Assembly (NCBI RefSeq): GCF_047324305.1
Contig: NZ_CP178740.1
Location: 2,418,001-2,482,000, forward strand
Direction of reading: 5' to 3'
Source: Acerihabitans sp047324305
GTDB lineage: Bacteria; Pseudomonadota; Gammaproteobacteria; Enterobacterales; Enterobacteriaceae
DNA length: 64,000 bases
This document shows positions 1-8,691 of the stretch, piece after piece. Position numbers and translations under genes: made by a program. Every line of letters starts with the position of its first letter. The stretch's first letter is position 1. The notes under the pieces were generated by a model that was not told the DNA's origin, searched no databases, and saw only the letters and a list, made by a program, of their open reading frames with translations.

Positions 1-935
1 TGGCCCGTATCAACCCTGAACTTCGGGATCCGACCTATGAAAATGTGGTGGTCGGCGAATTAATCGGCCCGCTGGCGGTAACGGCGGATGAAGCCTATCG
101 CCGCCGCGCCTGTTTTGCCCTGGACGACTACAGCGCGGACTATTGCCCTGCGTCCGGGCCGTACGTGCCGGCCGCCATGCTGGGCCGCGATCTGGTGGCC
201 CTGTTCTGCAGTGTTTACGATCCCAGCCGCACGGTGGGGCTGCATCAAAAGGAAGAGATCTGGTTTGTGAACCCGGTTCCGCTAAACGCCGGGCTGCGTT
301 ATACCGGCAAATACACCGATAAATATATGAAGCGCGGCAAGGGCTATACCGTGTTTGATACCGAGGCCCGCGACGCCGATACCGGCGAACTCTACGTGCG
401 CCAGATCAGCACCGAGATCATGCGCATTCCGGACAATATCCAGCTGGGCGCCGGCGGGTCCCGCGCCGCGCCCGCGCCGGGCCATATCGAACCGCACTGG
501 CCCGCGCACGTGACGCCCGCGGCGAAAGCGGACGCCGCGCTGCGCCCGGGCACGCCGGTTACGCCGCTCACCAAATGCCCGGAACAGGGGCAAATGACGG
601 TGTTTTCCGGCGGCAATACCCAGTGGTACAACATCCATACCGATATCGAGGTGGCGCTTAAGGCCGGTTTTCGCGACACCCTGGCCCAGGGCATGATGGA
701 AACCTGCTGGGTGGCGGAAATGCTGGCCGGTTTTATCGGCCCGTCGTGGCATACCTCGGGCTGGATAAAAATGGCCTATATCAAACCGGTCTATCGTGCC
801 GACCGTATCACCTGCAAAGCCGTGGTCCAGGACATCGTCGGGCAACGGGTGACCTTCCATGTCTGGGCCGAGAACCAGCATGGAGACATGACCGCCGTGG
901 GGTGGGCAAGCGCCGATAAAGCACATAACGCATAA
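1..935 (+). CDS. MaoC-like acyl dehydratase, 5' end cut by window edge
   Basis: The frame is open to the left edge (first whole codon at base 3), so the true start lies outside the window; 310 residues are visible. The C-terminal half carries the MaoC hot-dog hydratase signature NIHTDIEVALKAGF, with the His and Asp expected for hydration/dehydration of enoyl-CoA or related substrates. The N-terminal half looks like a second, non-catalytic hot-dog fold, giving the double-hot-dog architecture known in this family. It sits ahead of an MHS symporter and near CoA-transferase-family genes, so a role in a CoA-linked acid degradation route is inferred. The substrate is unknown. Confidence 0.75.
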   Translation, partial: ARINPELRDPTYENVVVGELIGPLAVTADEAYRRRACFALDDYSADYCPASGPYVPAAMLGRDLVALFCSVYDPSRTVGLHQKEEIWFVNPVPLNAGLRYTGKYTDKYMKRGKGYTVFDTEARDADTGELYVRQISTEIMRIPDNIQLGAGGSRAAPAPGHIEPHWPAHVTPAAKADAALRPGTPVTPLTKCPEQGQMTVFSGGNTQWYNIHTDIEVALKAGFRDTLAQGMMETCWVAEMLAGFIGPSWHTSGWIKMAYIKPVYRADRITCKAVVQDIVGQRVTFHVWAENQHGDMTAVGWASADKAHNA

Positions 936-936
936 C

Positions 937-977
937 GCCGTTAGCGGTAGTTAACGGCACATCTTTATTTTTATTGT
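937..977 (+). terminator. Weak hairpin with T-rich tail after the MaoC gene
   Basis: GCCGTTA (937-943) pairs with TAACGGC (952-958) over an 8-base loop and is followed by a T-rich stretch (963-977). It lies between the dehydratase stop and the symporter start, so it may end or attenuate transcription. The stem is short and the T-tract interrupted. Confidence 0.35.
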
Positions 978-1054
978 CATCACGCTCTATAAAGCGTGCG
1001 GGAAACCGCGCGCATAAAAACAACCCTACACTAATAGCTCCTGACGGAGGTTAT

Positions 1055-2437
1055 ATGACTAACGTAACGAACGAAACCGCGCAACAGCCCGCGGCGGAGA
1101 AAATAAATAAAAAGGAATTGTCGCGTGTGGCGTTTGCCAGCCTGATTGGCACTTTTATCGAATTTTATGACTACTTTATTTATGGCGCGGCGGCGGGGCT
1201 GGTATTTCCCCATCTGTTTTTCAGCGATATGCCGCCCACCGTCGCCACTATCGTTTCGTTCGCCACGCTGGGCGTGGCCTTTATTACGCGTCCCATCGGC
1301 GCCGTAATATTCGGCCATTTCGGCGATACGATCGGGCGCAAGGCGATGCTGCTGGCCTCGGTGACCATTATGGGCGGCGCGACCGTGGTCATCGGCCTGT
1401 TGCCCACCTATGAAACCATCGGCGTGGCCGCGCCCATCCTGCTGGTGATAACCCGGTTAATCCAGGGGCTGGCGGTGGGCGGCGAGTGGGGCGGAGCCAC
1501 CACCATGATGATCGAATACGCGCCGCCTAACCGGCGCGGCTTTTACGGTACCTTTGTCCAGCTGGGCAACGTATTCGGCGTACTGGTCTCGACCATGGCG
1601 TTTGCGCTGGCCTCGTCATTGCCGAAGGACATCTTCCTGGACTGGGGCTGGCGCATTCCTTTCCTCGCCAGTATTTTGCTGATGTTCGTGGGCATCTTTA
1701 TCCGCCTGAAAATCCAGGAACCGCCGATGTTTCGCAAAGTGCAGGCGGAACGCGAGAAAAATAAGCTGCCCATCGTCGTGGTATTTAAAAAGTTTCCCAA
1801 ACAGATTTTCCTGGCGGCCGGGCTGCGCGTCAGTGAAAGCGTGGTGGGTTACCTGGTTATTAGTTTTGTCTTGCAATATTGCACCTCTCACTTTGGCATG
1901 CAGGGCAATACGGTGTTACTCGGCGTCATGATTGCGGCGGCGTCGGGAATTATCACCTTCCCGCTGTGGGGACTGCTTTCCGATAAGATCGGCCGCCGGT
2001 CGGTATTCCTCATCGGCTCCCTGGGTTCGTGCCTGCTGGCCTATCCGTTTTACTACTTGATCAACACCGGCAATATCTGGGGTATTTATGCCGGCCTGGT
2101 GCTGGCCTACAGTTTTATTGTCGGGTCGATGTACAGTATCGAACCCTGCTATTTGTCGGAACTGTTTTCCACCGAAGTACGTTATACCGGCGTCTCCGTC
2201 GGCTCGCAGATTGCCGGCATCTTCGGCGGCTTTACCCCCGCGGTCGCCACCGTGCTGGTGGCCTGGGCCGGCGGCGCATTCTGGCCCATAGCCCTGATGA
2301 TTATCGTCTGCGGCCTGATTACCGCGCTGTGCGCCCTCGGGGCGGGTGAAACGCTCGGGCGCGATCTGAACAGCGATATGATGCCGGTAAAAAAGCATAA
2401 AGGTAACGCCGAATCGTACCTGCTGAAAACGCGCTAG
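1055..2437 (+). CDS. MFS metabolite:H+ symporter (MHS family)
   Basis: 460 residues with about 12 hydrophobic segments. The motif GHFGDTIGRKAML at residues 87-99 is the loop 2-3 signature of the major facilitator superfamily, and the arrangement (acidic FIEFYDY in helix 1, RLIQGLAVGGEWGG in helix 4) is typical of metabolite:H+ symporters such as shikimate, benzoate or citrate/dicarboxylate importers. It would sit in the inner membrane and import an organic acid. An in-frame start exists at 974, but ATG 1055 follows GACGGAGG at a good distance and is preferred. It is probably linked functionally to the dehydratase before it. Confidence 0.85.
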   Translation: MTNVTNETAQQPAAEKINKKELSRVAFASLIGTFIEFYDYFIYGAAAGLVFPHLFFSDMPPTVATIVSFATLGVAFITRPIGAVIFGHFGDTIGRKAMLLASVTIMGGATVVIGLLPTYETIGVAAPILLVITRLIQGLAVGGEWGGATTMMIEYAPPNRRGFYGTFVQLGNVFGVLVSTMAFALASSLPKDIFLDWGWRIPFLASILLMFVGIFIRLKIQEPPMFRKVQAEREKNKLPIVVVFKKFPKQIFLAAGLRVSESVVGYLVISFVLQYCTSHFGMQGNTVLLGVMIAAASGIITFPLWGLLSDKIGRRSVFLIGSLGSCLLAYPFYYLINTGNIWGIYAGLVLAYSFIVGSMYSIEPCYLSELFSTEVRYTGVSVGSQIAGIFGGFTPAVATVLVAWAGGAFWPIALMIIVCGLITALCALGAGETLGRDLNSDMMPVKKHKGNAESYLLKTR

Positions 2438-2615
2438 TCACGTGTCCCGGGGCGAAGGCGCGGCGCGCCGACACCGGCCGGATGCTATCGCCCGGCGCGC
2501 TTCGCTTAACGGTTTTCTGCTTTCACGCCGGCGCCGCTGCGGGCGGGTCGCTCCGGCGGCGAGCACGGGGCTGGCCTGACCGCCGGGGCCTGGCGCGGGG
2601 ATATCTCTGATTATG

Positions 2616-2665
2616 TGAATAAAAACGTTTTTTTAAGCGGGCGCGACGGTACAATAACGTTCACG
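2616..2665. promoter_or_regulatory. Possible operators for the adjacent LacI-type regulator
   Basis: Two AACGTT-centred motifs lie 47-91 bases before the LacI start: AAAAACGTTTTT (2621-2632, a perfect palindrome) and CAATAACGTTCACG around 2652-2665. A central CG in a palindrome is typical of LacI-family operators. The assignment is inferred from position and symmetry only. Confidence 0.4.
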
Positions 2666-2711
2666 AAGGTTTCCCGGCTCATCTCGCTTAAGGGTGCAAG
2701 GTTCGGATTGA

Positions 2712-3767
2712 ATGGCAAAAAAATCGGCGCCAGGTAAGCGCCCGTCATCGACTAACAAAGTCTCCATCCACGATGTGGCCCGCGAAGCGGGGGTTGCCCT
2801 GTCCACGGTATCCAACGCGCTGAGCGGCAAGGACAATGTCAGGGCGGACACCCGGCTGAAAGTACAGGCGGCGGCCGACCGGCTGGGCTACCGGGTATCG
2901 GTGGTGGCGCGGTCCCTGCGCATGCGCCGCACTTTTACGCTGGGCGTGCTGCTGGCCGACGTGGCCAACCCGTCGTCGCCGGATTTCCTGCGCGGCATCG
3001 AGGATGTGGCCGATCAAGAACAATGCAGCCTGCTGGTGTGCAACACCGACGGCAGGCTGGAAAAACAGCTCGAGCAGATGCGCGTGCTGCTTGACCGCCG
3101 GGTGGATGGCCTGGTGCTGCTGTCGCAGCACTGCGGGCAGCCGGAGGTCAGGGAACTGCTGGCGGGCGATACGCCCTATGTGCTGCTGCAACGCCGATCG
3201 CTTGCGCATGAAGACACCTATGTCGGCGCCAATAACGAGGAAGGCATCGGCGCGGCGGTGAAGCACCTGGCCGGCCTGGGGCACCGGCGTATCGGCCTGA
3301 TTCGCGGCCCCGGCGACTCCTCCACCGCCGACGAACGTTATGAGGCCTACCTCCAGGCCATGGCGGCGCATCGGCTGCCGGTGCCGCCCGGCTATGTGGT
3401 ACAGGGCGATTACCATGTCATGGGCGGGTACCGGGCCGCCAAACGGTTTTTCGCCATGGACCCGCGGCCCACCGCGATACTGGCGGCCAATGATATGAGC
3501 GCCATCGGCGTGATGAATGCCGCCCATGAGGCGGGACTGGCCATACCGGCCGATTTTTCGTTAATCGGCCTGGATGATATCGAGATGGCGTCGTTTTCGC
3601 CCATCAACCTGACCACCATTGCCCTGCAGCGGCGTGAAATGGGCGCGGCGGCCAGCACGCTGCTGATGAAAATGATCCGCCAGAAAAGCACGCCCAAGCC
3701 TAAAAAGAAAATCTTCCCGATGAAGCTTATCGTGCGCGGGTCCACCGGGCCGGCCAAAGCGGACTAA
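2712..3767 (+). CDS. LacI-family transcriptional regulator
   Basis: 351 residues. A LacI HTH (VSIHDVAREAGVALSTVSNA, about residues 17-36) is followed by the hinge helix and a periplasmic-binding-protein-like sensor domain (RRTFTLGVLLADVANP onward; SLIGLDDIEMASF near the C-terminus). It belongs with the cluster of dehydratase, symporter and CoA-transferase-family genes, and probably controls the upstream unit in response to its substrate. It is convergent with the CoA-transferase operon. It resembles the second LacI gene at 7603 in overall design; both may respond to related ligands. Confidence 0.88.
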   Translation: MAKKSAPGKRPSSTNKVSIHDVAREAGVALSTVSNALSGKDNVRADTRLKVQAAADRLGYRVSVVARSLRMRRTFTLGVLLADVANPSSPDFLRGIEDVADQEQCSLLVCNTDGRLEKQLEQMRVLLDRRVDGLVLLSQHCGQPEVRELLAGDTPYVLLQRRSLAHEDTYVGANNEEGIGAAVKHLAGLGHRRIGLIRGPGDSSTADERYEAYLQAMAAHRLPVPPGYVVQGDYHVMGGYRAAKRFFAMDPRPTAILAANDMSAIGVMNAAHEAGLAIPADFSLIGLDDIEMASFSPINLTTIALQRREMGAAASTLLMKMIRQKSTPKPKKKIFPMKLIVRGSTGPAKAD

Positions 3768-3807
3768 CCGGCGGCGTCAGGGGCCATACTCCGCGCGCTA
3801 TTCCCTG

Positions 3808-3830
3808 GCCGGTTCCAGGCCGGAACCGGC
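3808..3830. terminator. Hairpin between convergent genes
   Basis: GCCGGTTCC (3808-3816) and GGAACCGGC (3822-3830) form a perfect 9-bp stem with a 5-base loop. It lies between the LacI stop and the stop of the convergent CoA-transferase beta gene. No U-tract follows on either strand, so it could be a bidirectional terminator or only an mRNA-end structure. Confidence 0.45.
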
Positions 3831-3842
3831 GCGATAATCCGG

Positions 3843-4658
3843 TTAAACCGATCCTGGCTGGAACAGCGTGCCGTGCGGATCGATCACCTTGCGAATCAAA
3901 TGCACCTCTTCCGCCGTCGGCGGCGCGGTTGGCCGGGGCTCGCCTTCAATAACCGGCTCGAACCCCATATTGTCCAGCACCTGCTCCAGGGTAAAACCCG
4001 GATGTATCGAGCGTAAACGCATCATTTTCGACGCCGGATGGAAATCGAAAATGGCTTTGTCGGTTACGCACAGGCTGGGACCCGGGCCGGGCAGGCCGAG
4101 CGCCCGGCGGCTGTCGCCGCCGTCGAGATACCCGACGCTTGTGATAAAATCCACCTTCGGCACAAACCCGCGCCGGGACAGATCGGTGACGATAATCGGG
4201 CGTTTGATAAAAGCCAGGTGCTCGGTTTGCGCCAGGCAGCCCACCAGCCTGGTTTTCGGCGGGCTGCCGCCGCCGAGGGCGGTAATATTGAGGTTGCCGT
4301 ACCGATCAACCTGCGGCGCGGACTCAAAGGACACATCAAACCGGCCGCGGGTCACCATATCGATTTTATAGCCCACATCGGCGGGGGACGCGGCGGCCGG
4401 CCAGCGGGTATAGGCATCCTGCAGCAGCGCGTCGGGAATGGCGTCAAGGGACGGGGTCAGCAGGTTGCCCCAGTAAATGGAGAACCCGGGCGCGTGCCGG
4501 AGCTGCGCCAGGCGCGCGGCGGCGATGGGGATGCCCACCGCCAGGGTAAAGGCGCGGGCGGCGGTGCCCAGGCCGACAAAACCCAGCTCGTCATCGCGCA
4601 GTTCGCGGGCGATGGCGGTTATCATCATTTCTTCCGTGGTGTAATCATCTGCGGTCAT
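3843..4658 (-). CDS. CoA-transferase family beta subunit (first pair)
   Basis: 271 residues from ATG 4658, which follows GGGAGATG; a longer in-frame start at 4685 would overlap the preceding gene. It matches the beta-subunit fold of glutaconate-type family I CoA-transferases and IpdB-like hydrolases (VDRYGNLN in the middle, LVGCLAQTEHLAF, DFITSVGYLDGG). At the place where I expect the catalytic glutamate (ESG after HAP-xx-L/I) the protein reads SIYWGN, so the nucleophile appears missing. It is the last gene of a four-gene operon and pairs with the alpha subunit 4 bases upstream. The reaction may be hydrolytic rather than CoA transfer. Confidence 0.75.
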   Translation of the reverse strand: MTADDYTTEEMMITAIARELRDDELGFVGLGTAARAFTLAVGIPIAAARLAQLRHAPGFSIYWGNLLTPSLDAIPDALLQDAYTRWPAAASPADVGYKIDMVTRGRFDVSFESAPQVDRYGNLNITALGGGSPPKTRLVGCLAQTEHLAFIKRPIIVTDLSRRGFVPKVDFITSVGYLDGGDSRRALGLPGPGPSLCVTDKAIFDFHPASKMMRLRSIHPGFTLEQVLDNMGFEPVIEGEPRPTAPPTAEEVHLIRKVIDPHGTLFQPGSV

Positions 4659-4662
4659 AAGC

Positions 4663-5556
4663 TTACATCTCCCTGGCGACGTCAAAGGCGCGGAGCGCGG
4701 TATGGGAACCGAATTTGTCCAGATAGCCGGCGCGATCCCGGGTGGCGAGAATATAGTCGCGCAGGTACCGCGCCGGCCCGTCCGGCTCTTTTGCCGCCGC
4801 CAGCCAGGCTTTCAGCGCCGCCTCGTCTTCGTTATAAAACCCATCGGTGGCGGTGGGATGCGCGCCGTAAGGCGTTTCGATCACCGCCTCCACCAGGGTG
4901 TGCGGAATGTAGGTCAGCGCCGGGCGCCGGCATATTTCCGCATGGGGCACGATTTTCTCCACGGTAACGATCAGGCGCCTGGACGCGCAAGCCATCATCT
5001 GATCGATGTCATCGCTGTCGCGCACCACCGGCCACTGCACATTGCCGTATTCATCGGCCACATAGCCGTGCAGCAGGGTAAAATCCGTTTCCGCCGCTTT
5101 CAGCGCCAGGTAGGTGTCGCCGCTAAACGGACAGGTAATAGGTTTGATTTCCTCGGGGCTGTTGGCGCGCATGCCGGTGCCCAGCAGGGCTTTCGACGGC
5201 AGGAAGCTCAGCCCCATGGCCGCCGCGCGAAAGCGGGCCACGAAGGCAGATTCGGAATAATCATGGGTCTCGATCGCGCCGTCCTGCACCGCGCGGCGGA
5301 AATTGGGCGCCAGCCCGTGGCGGAAGAAACCGGCGTAAATGCCCTCCCAGCGCCGGATGGCGCCGGCGGCGGCGAGCATATCGGTGGCGAGCGTGGTCGC
5401 CCAGGTCAGCAGATGCAGGCCGGTAATATCCTGGCGGATCAGTTCGTGCACCAACGCCATCGGCTGGCGGCGCAGCAGCGAGCCGCCCAGGGCGACAGTG
5501 GCGCCCGAGGGGATACGGGACACCGCGTCGGGTAGGGTGGTCAGTTTGGATTTCAT
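4663..5556 (-). CDS. CoA-transferase family alpha subunit (first pair)
   Basis: 297 residues. The N-terminal SGATVALGGSLLRRQPMALVHEL is the glycine-rich start of family I CoA-transferase alpha subunits (glutaconate CoA-transferase A / IpdA type); VADEYGNVQWP and VEKIVPHAEI are further family motifs. Start ATG overlaps the stop of the upstream beta subunit by 4 bases (ATGA), which indicates translational coupling. It forms the heterodimer with the 3843-4658 product. Length is normal for the family. The substrate is an unidentified acyl-CoA. Confidence 0.8.
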   Translation of the reverse strand: MKSKLTTLPDAVSRIPSGATVALGGSLLRRQPMALVHELIRQDITGLHLLTWATTLATDMLAAAGAIRRWEGIYAGFFRHGLAPNFRRAVQDGAIETHDYSESAFVARFRAAAMGLSFLPSKALLGTGMRANSPEEIKPITCPFSGDTYLALKAAETDFTLLHGYVADEYGNVQWPVVRDSDDIDQMMACASRRLIVTVEKIVPHAEICRRPALTYIPHTLVEAVIETPYGAHPTATDGFYNEDEAALKAWLAAAKEPDGPARYLRDYILATRDRAGYLDKFGSHTALRAFDVAREM

Positions 5557-6422
5557 TGCGTTCCTCGTGTGGTGGCGCAGTATGGCGTCGGGAAGCCGCT
5601 TCCCCGCCCATGGGGGATCAGCACGTCATGGGGGTCGACCCGGCGGCGCAAAATGGCGAGCTCCTCGCGGGTGGGCAGCGGGGTGATCGGCGCGTCCGCA
5701 ACGGACACCGGGAACCCGGTGCTGCGCCGCACGTCGTCCGGGTCGATGCCGGGATGGATGCTGACCACCCGCGCGTGGCCGGAAACGTCGTCGAAGGCGA
5801 AAATGCATTTCGGCGTCACTATCCATTCCGGCCCGCCGTGGTTCAGGCCCAGGGCCCGGCGCCCGTCCCGGCCGCCCGGATAACCGACGCCGGACACATA
5901 GTCCACCTGCCCGACCAGGCTGCGCGCCTGGTGATGGGGCATCATCAGGTATTCGCGGCCGAAGCAGGTCATATGTTCCGGCAGCAGGATGGAGCCGACC
6001 AGGCGCACGTCCGGGCGGCGATAATCGCCGATGCAGGTGCTGTTGATATTGCCCTGCCGGTCCACCTGCACGCCGGAGCCGAAACCGAAATCCACATCCC
6101 CGCGCCGTACGGCGTAGTGGCCGGGGTAACTTTGCATTTGCGCCTCGCAGGGCAGATCCTGCAAGCGGGTGTCGAATTCCGCGGTGGGCAGCGCCCTGAG
6201 GGCGGAAAAATCGGGATTAATACACCAGCCGGCCAGCAGGATGGTTAAATTGGGGGCATGGGTATGGCGGGCAAATTCCATGGCGGCCAGGGGAATGCCG
6301 GTAATATACAGGGCGGCCGCGCCGCCGGTCGCAAGACCGGTAAAACCCACTTCGCCGTCGCGAAAGCGCCTGGCGAGCGTAATGGTGATGATTTCCTCAA
6401 GCGTACAGTCATTCGCACTCAT
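5553..6422 (-). CDS. CoA-transferase family beta subunit (second pair)
   Basis: 289 residues, coupled by 4-base overlaps at both ends. VDRQGNINSTCIG, LVGSILLPEHMTCF and DYVSGVGYPGG match the beta subunit of glutaconate-type CoA-transferase and IpdB relatives. The segment THAPNLTILLAGWC aligns with the HAPNL-xx-ESG region of true transferases but lacks the glutamate. It is a paralogue of the 3843-4658 product with the same loss, so both pairs are likely to act in the same or consecutive steps. Confidence 0.75.
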   Translation of the reverse strand: MSANDCTLEEIITITLARRFRDGEVGFTGLATGGAAALYITGIPLAAMEFARHTHAPNLTILLAGWCINPDFSALRALPTAEFDTRLQDLPCEAQMQSYPGHYAVRRGDVDFGFGSGVQVDRQGNINSTCIGDYRRPDVRLVGSILLPEHMTCFGREYLMMPHHQARSLVGQVDYVSGVGYPGGRDGRRALGLNHGGPEWIVTPKCIFAFDDVSGHARVVSIHPGIDPDDVRRSTGFPVSVADAPITPLPTREELAILRRRVDPHDVLIPHGRGSGFPTPYCATTRGTQ

Positions 6423-7312
6423 GCGGGCAGCTCCGTATTGCGCAGGGCCAGCAGGCGCGTCAGTCCGATGCGCTCCAGCCAGCCCATCGGCGTCAACGCC
6501 CGGGTTTCGTCCTGCCAGGCGGCGAATTGCCCAGGCGTCGCGCTGGCCGCCACATATTCCGCGAAGGTCGCGTCGTCGCAGTCGTAAATACCGGGGAGCG
6601 AGGTAGGGTGCGCGCCAAATGGCGCCTCGACGATATGCGTGGTGCGAAAGGCCGGGATTTCCACCAGGTGCGGCTGTTTTTGCAGCTCCCGCGGGGTGAC
6701 GATTTTTTCCACGCTGACAATCACCGTATCGCAGGCGCGGGTTAAGGTGATATCCACGCTTTGTGGCAACATCTTGCGCCGGTGAAACGCCACGTTACCG
6801 TATTCGTCGCCAATCGGCGCGTGCACCAGCACCACATCCGGCCGGGCGGGCGGCACCGCCCAAAGCTGAGCGGCGGTGACGGGGCAGGTGAACGGCACGA
6901 TATCCGCATTGTATTGCGCCACGCCGCTGCCGCCGAGAAAGGTGCACGGCCAGAACGGCAACCCTTCCTGGGAGGCGCGAAAGCGGTCCCAGGCCAGCAG
7001 TTCAGGATAATCCACCACCTCCAGCCGGCCTGCTTCCACCGCCCGGCGGAAATTTTTCGCCAGGCCGAATTTTTCCAGCCCGACATAGGAGGTCTCGATA
7101 CGCGCCACGGCCCCGGCGCCGATAAGCCAATCGGCCTCAATGGCGTTAACGATGCCGACAATGGTCAGGTTGCGCCGTTGCTGACGGACCAGTTCACGCG
7201 TCAGGGCCATGGGCCGCTGGTAGATGGCGAACCCGCCCAGGGCGATGCGCTGCCCGTCCCTCACGGTATGCACCGCGGTTTCAAGCGTAGTCAGTTTTGT
7301 CGTGCGGCTCAC
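6419..7312 (-). CDS. CoA-transferase family alpha subunit (second pair)
   Basis: 297 residues, the first gene of the leftward operon. DGQRIALGGFAIYQRPMALTR is the glycine-rich N-terminal loop of the alpha subunit; IGDEYGNVAFHRRK and VEKIVTPRELQ match the same positions in the paralogue at 4663-5556. It pairs with the 5553-6422 product. Transcription starts from the intergenic region shared with the LacI-type gene at 7603, where an operator lies about 62 bases upstream of this start. Confidence 0.8.
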   Translation of the reverse strand: MSRTTKLTTLETAVHTVRDGQRIALGGFAIYQRPMALTRELVRQQRRNLTIVGIVNAIEADWLIGAGAVARIETSYVGLEKFGLAKNFRRAVEAGRLEVVDYPELLAWDRFRASQEGLPFWPCTFLGGSGVAQYNADIVPFTCPVTAAQLWAVPPARPDVVLVHAPIGDEYGNVAFHRRKMLPQSVDITLTRACDTVIVSVEKIVTPRELQKQPHLVEIPAFRTTHIVEAPFGAHPTSLPGIYDCDDATFAEYVAASATPGQFAAWQDETRALTPMGWLERIGLTRLLALRNTELPA

Positions 7313-7373
7313 TATCCCCCCTTATCCAGCGTCTTATCGCCCGTCCATCGTCAGCCCGGCAGGTTATGAATCG

Positions 7374-7395
7374 TATATGAGATCGATCTCATATA
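7374..7395. promoter_or_regulatory. Perfect 22-bp palindromic operator
   Basis: A perfect palindrome with core TGAGATCGATCTCA (7378-7391) and central CG. It lies 62-83 bases upstream of the CoA-transferase operon, and the same core recurs once near the LacI-type gene, so it is very probably that regulator's operator. Confidence 0.75.
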
Positions 7396-7522
7396 TAATG
7401 AAAAAAAACGCCCAACGGGGCGGATGAAGCGTCGCTCTGCGGTGAATACCCGGCGGTAAAGCACGTGGTCATGACGGCGGCGACCTGGTTTATAAATTAT
7501 CGGGCTTTGCGCGCGCTGGCTG

Positions 7523-7536
7523 TGAGATCGATCCCA
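7523..7536. promoter_or_regulatory. Second operator copy before the LacI-type gene
   Basis: TGAGATCGATCCCA matches the core at 7378-7391 in 13 of 14 positions. The two centres are 145 bp apart, so repression by DNA looping and autoregulation are both plausible. Confidence 0.7.
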
Positions 7537-7602
7537 GTTTTAACATCGTTAACCAGTGTATAACCCGGGAAGAAACCTATGGGCCGGCGGGAAGAAGGCG
7601 CA

Positions 7603-8658
7603 ATGAAGAACATCACTACCATCACGGCTGCGGCCAAACGCCCGACGCTGCTGGATATCGCCCGCGAATGCGGCCTCTCGCGCGCGACGGTGGCCCGGGC
7701 GTTGTCCGGCAAGGGATACGTCAATCCCCAGCGCAGGCAGCTTATCCATGATACCGCCGAACGCCTGGGATACCGCACCTCGGCCATCGCCCGCGCGCTG
7801 CGCACCCAGAAATCCGCCACCATCGGCGTGCTGATTGCCGATATCACCAATCCCATCTTTCCCGAGATCGTCAAGGGCATAGACGAAGCGGTATCCGTGG
7901 ACAACTACACCCTGTTTCTGTGCAACACCGATGAGGACGTCGTTAAGCAACGCGCCTTGATCCGCTCCCTGCTGGACCGCCAGGTGGACGGGCTTATCCT
8001 CATATCCCAGACCGTCGCGGATGAAGCGCTCGCATTGCTGCAGGCGGGCCCGCCCTGCGTCTTTGTCAATCGCCGGCCCGACCCCCTGTTCGGCGATTAT
8101 ATCGGCCCCGATAACGCCATGGGGGTGGCGCAGCTGCTGGAGCATCTTTACGCGCTGGGGCATCGCCGCATGGCCTATGTGGCCGGTCCGGCGGCGTCCT
8201 CTACCGCCCAGGAGCGGCGGGCCTGTTTTATCCGGGAAATGGCGCGCCTGGGCTGCCCCGTGCCGGAGGGATTTATTATCGCGGGGTCCTACCAGGGGGA
8301 AAGCGGGCGACTGGCCGCGGCGGCTTTATTAGAGTGCGCCCCGCCGCCCACCGCCATCCTGGCGCCCAATGACTTTGTCGCCCTGGAAATCATCGCTTTT
8401 TTAAATGAACGCGGCTTACGGGTACCGGACGATATCTCGGTGACCGGTTTTGACGATGCGTTCAAGCTGGGTGTCGGCGGCCTGTATGCGCTGCGCGCGC
8501 AGGGGCTGACCACCATCGATCAGCCAAAACGGCAACTGGGCCGCCTGGCGGGCGAGGCCCTGCTAAAGCGCATGGCGCAGCCGGGCGCGCCGTTCGCCAC
8601 CACCCTCCTGCCGACGCTATTAGCCGTCAGGGACAGCACGGCGCCGGCAAAATCCTGA
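7603..8658 (+). CDS. LacI-family regulator of the CoA-transferase operon
   Basis: 351 residues from ATG 7603, which follows GAAGAAGG; an in-frame ATG at 7579 is also possible and would add 8 residues. The HTH (PTLLDIARECGLSRATVARA) is followed by a sugar-binding-protein-like sensor domain (SATIGVLIADITNP, LDRQVDGLILISQ, SVTGFDDAFKL). It is divergent from the CoA-transferase operon and flanked by two near-identical operators, so it most likely represses that operon and itself. Confidence 0.88.
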   Translation: MKNITTITAAAKRPTLLDIARECGLSRATVARALSGKGYVNPQRRQLIHDTAERLGYRTSAIARALRTQKSATIGVLIADITNPIFPEIVKGIDEAVSVDNYTLFLCNTDEDVVKQRALIRSLLDRQVDGLILISQTVADEALALLQAGPPCVFVNRRPDPLFGDYIGPDNAMGVAQLLEHLYALGHRRMAYVAGPAASSTAQERRACFIREMARLGCPVPEGFIIAGSYQGESGRLAAAALLECAPPPTAILAPNDFVALEIIAFLNERGLRVPDDISVTGFDDAFKLGVGGLYALRAQGLTTIDQPKRQLGRLAGEALLKRMAQPGAPFATTLLPTLLAVRDSTAPAKS

Positions 8659-8691
8659 CCGGGCCGCCCCGTCGGCGGGCAAACGCCGGGA

